The notes under the pieces were generated by a model. That model was not told the DNA's origin. It did no database searches and saw only the letters and a program-made list of their open reading frames with translations. Below are positions 62,640-64,000 of a stretch of 64,000 bases of DNA, one piece after another. The stretch is from Siphonodentalium dalli (taxonomy: Eukaryota > Mollusca > Scaphopoda > Gadilida > Siphonodentaliidae), in assembly GCA_032622095.1 (NCBI GenBank), contig CP136064.1, positions 184,866,209 to 184,930,208 on the forward strand, read 5' to 3'. Each line of letters opens with the position of its first letter. The stretch's first letter is position 1. The translations under genes and the position numbers were made by a program.

Positions 62640-64000
62640 AAGATTAGATAGAGAAATATACTTAATTTGGGTTCACGATTGGATAGCGATCGATAATCAA
62701 TTGTAGTATCACGTGCCACGCGAGGTTGTGATTATATTTCGAAATGAGTAATGGGTGATAATTCTATGTAAGGGTTAGATCACAAGAATTGTTCTTTACC
62801 AGGGGCCTGTACTATAGATTTACAATTGCCGTGTTTGAACACGTGTACAAGGTTATGTGGGGCACACAGAAGGTGTCGATTACCATAGACCTCCACTCTT
62901 ATTCTTACAATGAAAAGGCGACTTCTTGCAACGCCTCGTTCACATGCATGGTGACCAATACAAATAAAATAATAGGTTTACCACATGTGACTTGATTGAC
63001 CAATGAAAAAAAGATATTCCTCGGAGACACCCATTGATATGTTGTCGCTAGTGCATGGGCAATCCGTGTTCAATTGTGTTAGTGGTAATCGCTATCCTTT
63101 AAATAATCGCTCAGTGAGTACGCCGCAACCGTTCGTGCATTGTGTTATATTTCATCAATGGTTATCGTCTGTTCCAACAATTCAAGTTGTAAGATGTATT
63201 TCAATTTCTAGTTGGGTTGTCATGCAGAATCGCTGGAGTATTATATTGAATACCATTCTTATCAAACCCAATCACCCATCGGTAATGAGCACACGGGTAT
63301 AATCTACTCTATTACAATACAGTGGTCAATTGCACTTCACGCCCCCTGTGTACCTCCCATAACCTTGTACACGTGATCAAACACGGCAATTGTAAATCTA
63401 TAGTACAGGCCCCTGAATCAATCGAGTCGAAGACGAGATTTGTTCTGGTAAAGAACTATTCGCTTGCTCTGACCGACTTAGAGCACGATTGATCCCACAT
63501 ATATATAACGCAATCAACTGTAAATGTGCCATTGAGCGTGTTTTGACCACGGCGCGATTAGACACAATAGCCGGTTAGCCGCGCCCGACAACGTGATTAA
63601 CATGCACTGCTCGCCGTTGAATGCGAATAGACATGTCCGAGACAACACGGACTGTTCCCACTTTGAAGCACCCGTGCGATTTGTCTGTTATGAGTTGCGT
63701 GCGGGATAATCACTGAACTATTCCTTCGCCAGCCGTGGGAATTGGTGTGCTTTACCAAAAACCAGGGAACGATTGTAACAATGGGATTGTGCTCTAAATA
63801 TATATACAGAACATGCAATGACGAAATAACGGAGAAATAATTTACAACATAATTAACAAGCGATCAAATTTGGTAACATAAGTTAAATTCTCCTATTCAT
63901 CAATACAATCCTAATCTCGCGTGAAACGTGTTACTCTGATTGAAAATTAATCGCTATCTAATCAAGAACCCCGATTAAGTATATTTCACTATTAAATCGT
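62640..64000. mobile_element. Family E element, copy 2, with a ~1 kb insertion; runs to window edge
   Basis: The left arm AAATATACTTAATTTGGGTT-CACGATTGGATAGCGATC (about 62653-62690) is inverted at the right as ATTAATCGCTATCTAATCAA-GAACCCCGATTAAGTATATT (about 63945-63985). The CACGCGAGGTTGTGAT and AATCTCGCGTGAAACGTG blocks also pair. Compared with 45205-45555 about 1 kb is inserted, which includes the inverted-repeat unit 62800-63415. Confidence 0.6.
62800..63415. mobile_element. 616 bp terminal-inverted-repeat element, hAT-like ends
   Basis: CAGGGGCCTGTACTATAGAT-TTACAATTGCCGTGTTTGA at the left is inverted at the right (GTGATCAAACACGGCAATTG-TAAATCTATAGTACAGGCCCCTG). Arms reach about 58 bases including ACACGTGTACAAGGTTATG. 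CAGGGGCC ends are hAT-like and resemble the 53386 element. The eight flanking bases on each side do not match, so a target duplication is not shown. Confidence 0.75.

Overview
This 64 kb window looks like nuclear DNA from a metazoan, most likely a marine invertebrate. A mollusc or other lophotrochozoan is my inference, from a tRNA-derived SINE with an (ATCA)n tail and from the mix of Helitron-, TTAA-MITE-, Harbinger- and CR1/L2-like repeats. The DNA is AT-rich, there are no bacterial-style operons, coding sequence is split into short exons with GT/AG borders, and repeats are nested inside repeats.

Only one host gene can be supported. It lies on the plus strand from about 20.4 to 37.2 kb. Eight exons (20428-20530, 28360-28450, 30098-30282, 30685-30832, 31787-32014, 33603-33758, 36171-36275, 36956-37171) join in one reading frame with matching splice phases. 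They encode at least 409 residues: a complete canonical FYVE zinc finger, an acidic linker, a basic-aromatic MARCKS-like stretch, a second degenerate FYVE-like finger, and an unrecognised C-terminal tail. An AATAAA follows 15 bases after the stop. The 5' end was not found.

The most striking non-genic object sits in the first intron of this gene. It is a 5.05 kb foldback element (22078-27127) made of about 19 direct and 9 inverted copies of a ~169 bp unit. Each unit holds a G-tract/C-tract hairpin. The element has TGTAACA/TGTTACA ends and a CCGG target duplication, and it interrupts a TTAA-type MITE. Related MITE copies elsewhere in the window preserve the empty site.

Region by region. 1-0.9 kb: broken endonuclease of a non-LTR retrotransposon (minus strand). 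1-9 kb: degenerate G/C-tract repeats, small palindromes and MITE fragments. 9-20 kb: AT-rich spacer, MITEs of two families, a retrotransposon tail and microsatellites. 20-37 kb: the FYVE gene, with the foldback, a SINE, a 1.1-1.2 kb retrotransposon-rich intron and a recent 179 bp duplication in its introns. 39-42 kb: dead reverse transcriptase interrupted by a Harbinger-like element with a MADF ORF and by a 36 bp tail-only insertion. 42.8-44.9 kb: Helitron-like element inside a MITE, then a 32/36 bp minisatellite. 45-64 kb: dense nested MITEs, palindromes and two hAT-like inverted-repeat elements, with no credible host gene.

Because many repeats occur several times, paralogous empty sites within the window independently test several insertions (CCGG foldback, TTAA MITEs, A|T Helitron). 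Family assignments come from recall of motif patterns; no database search was possible.
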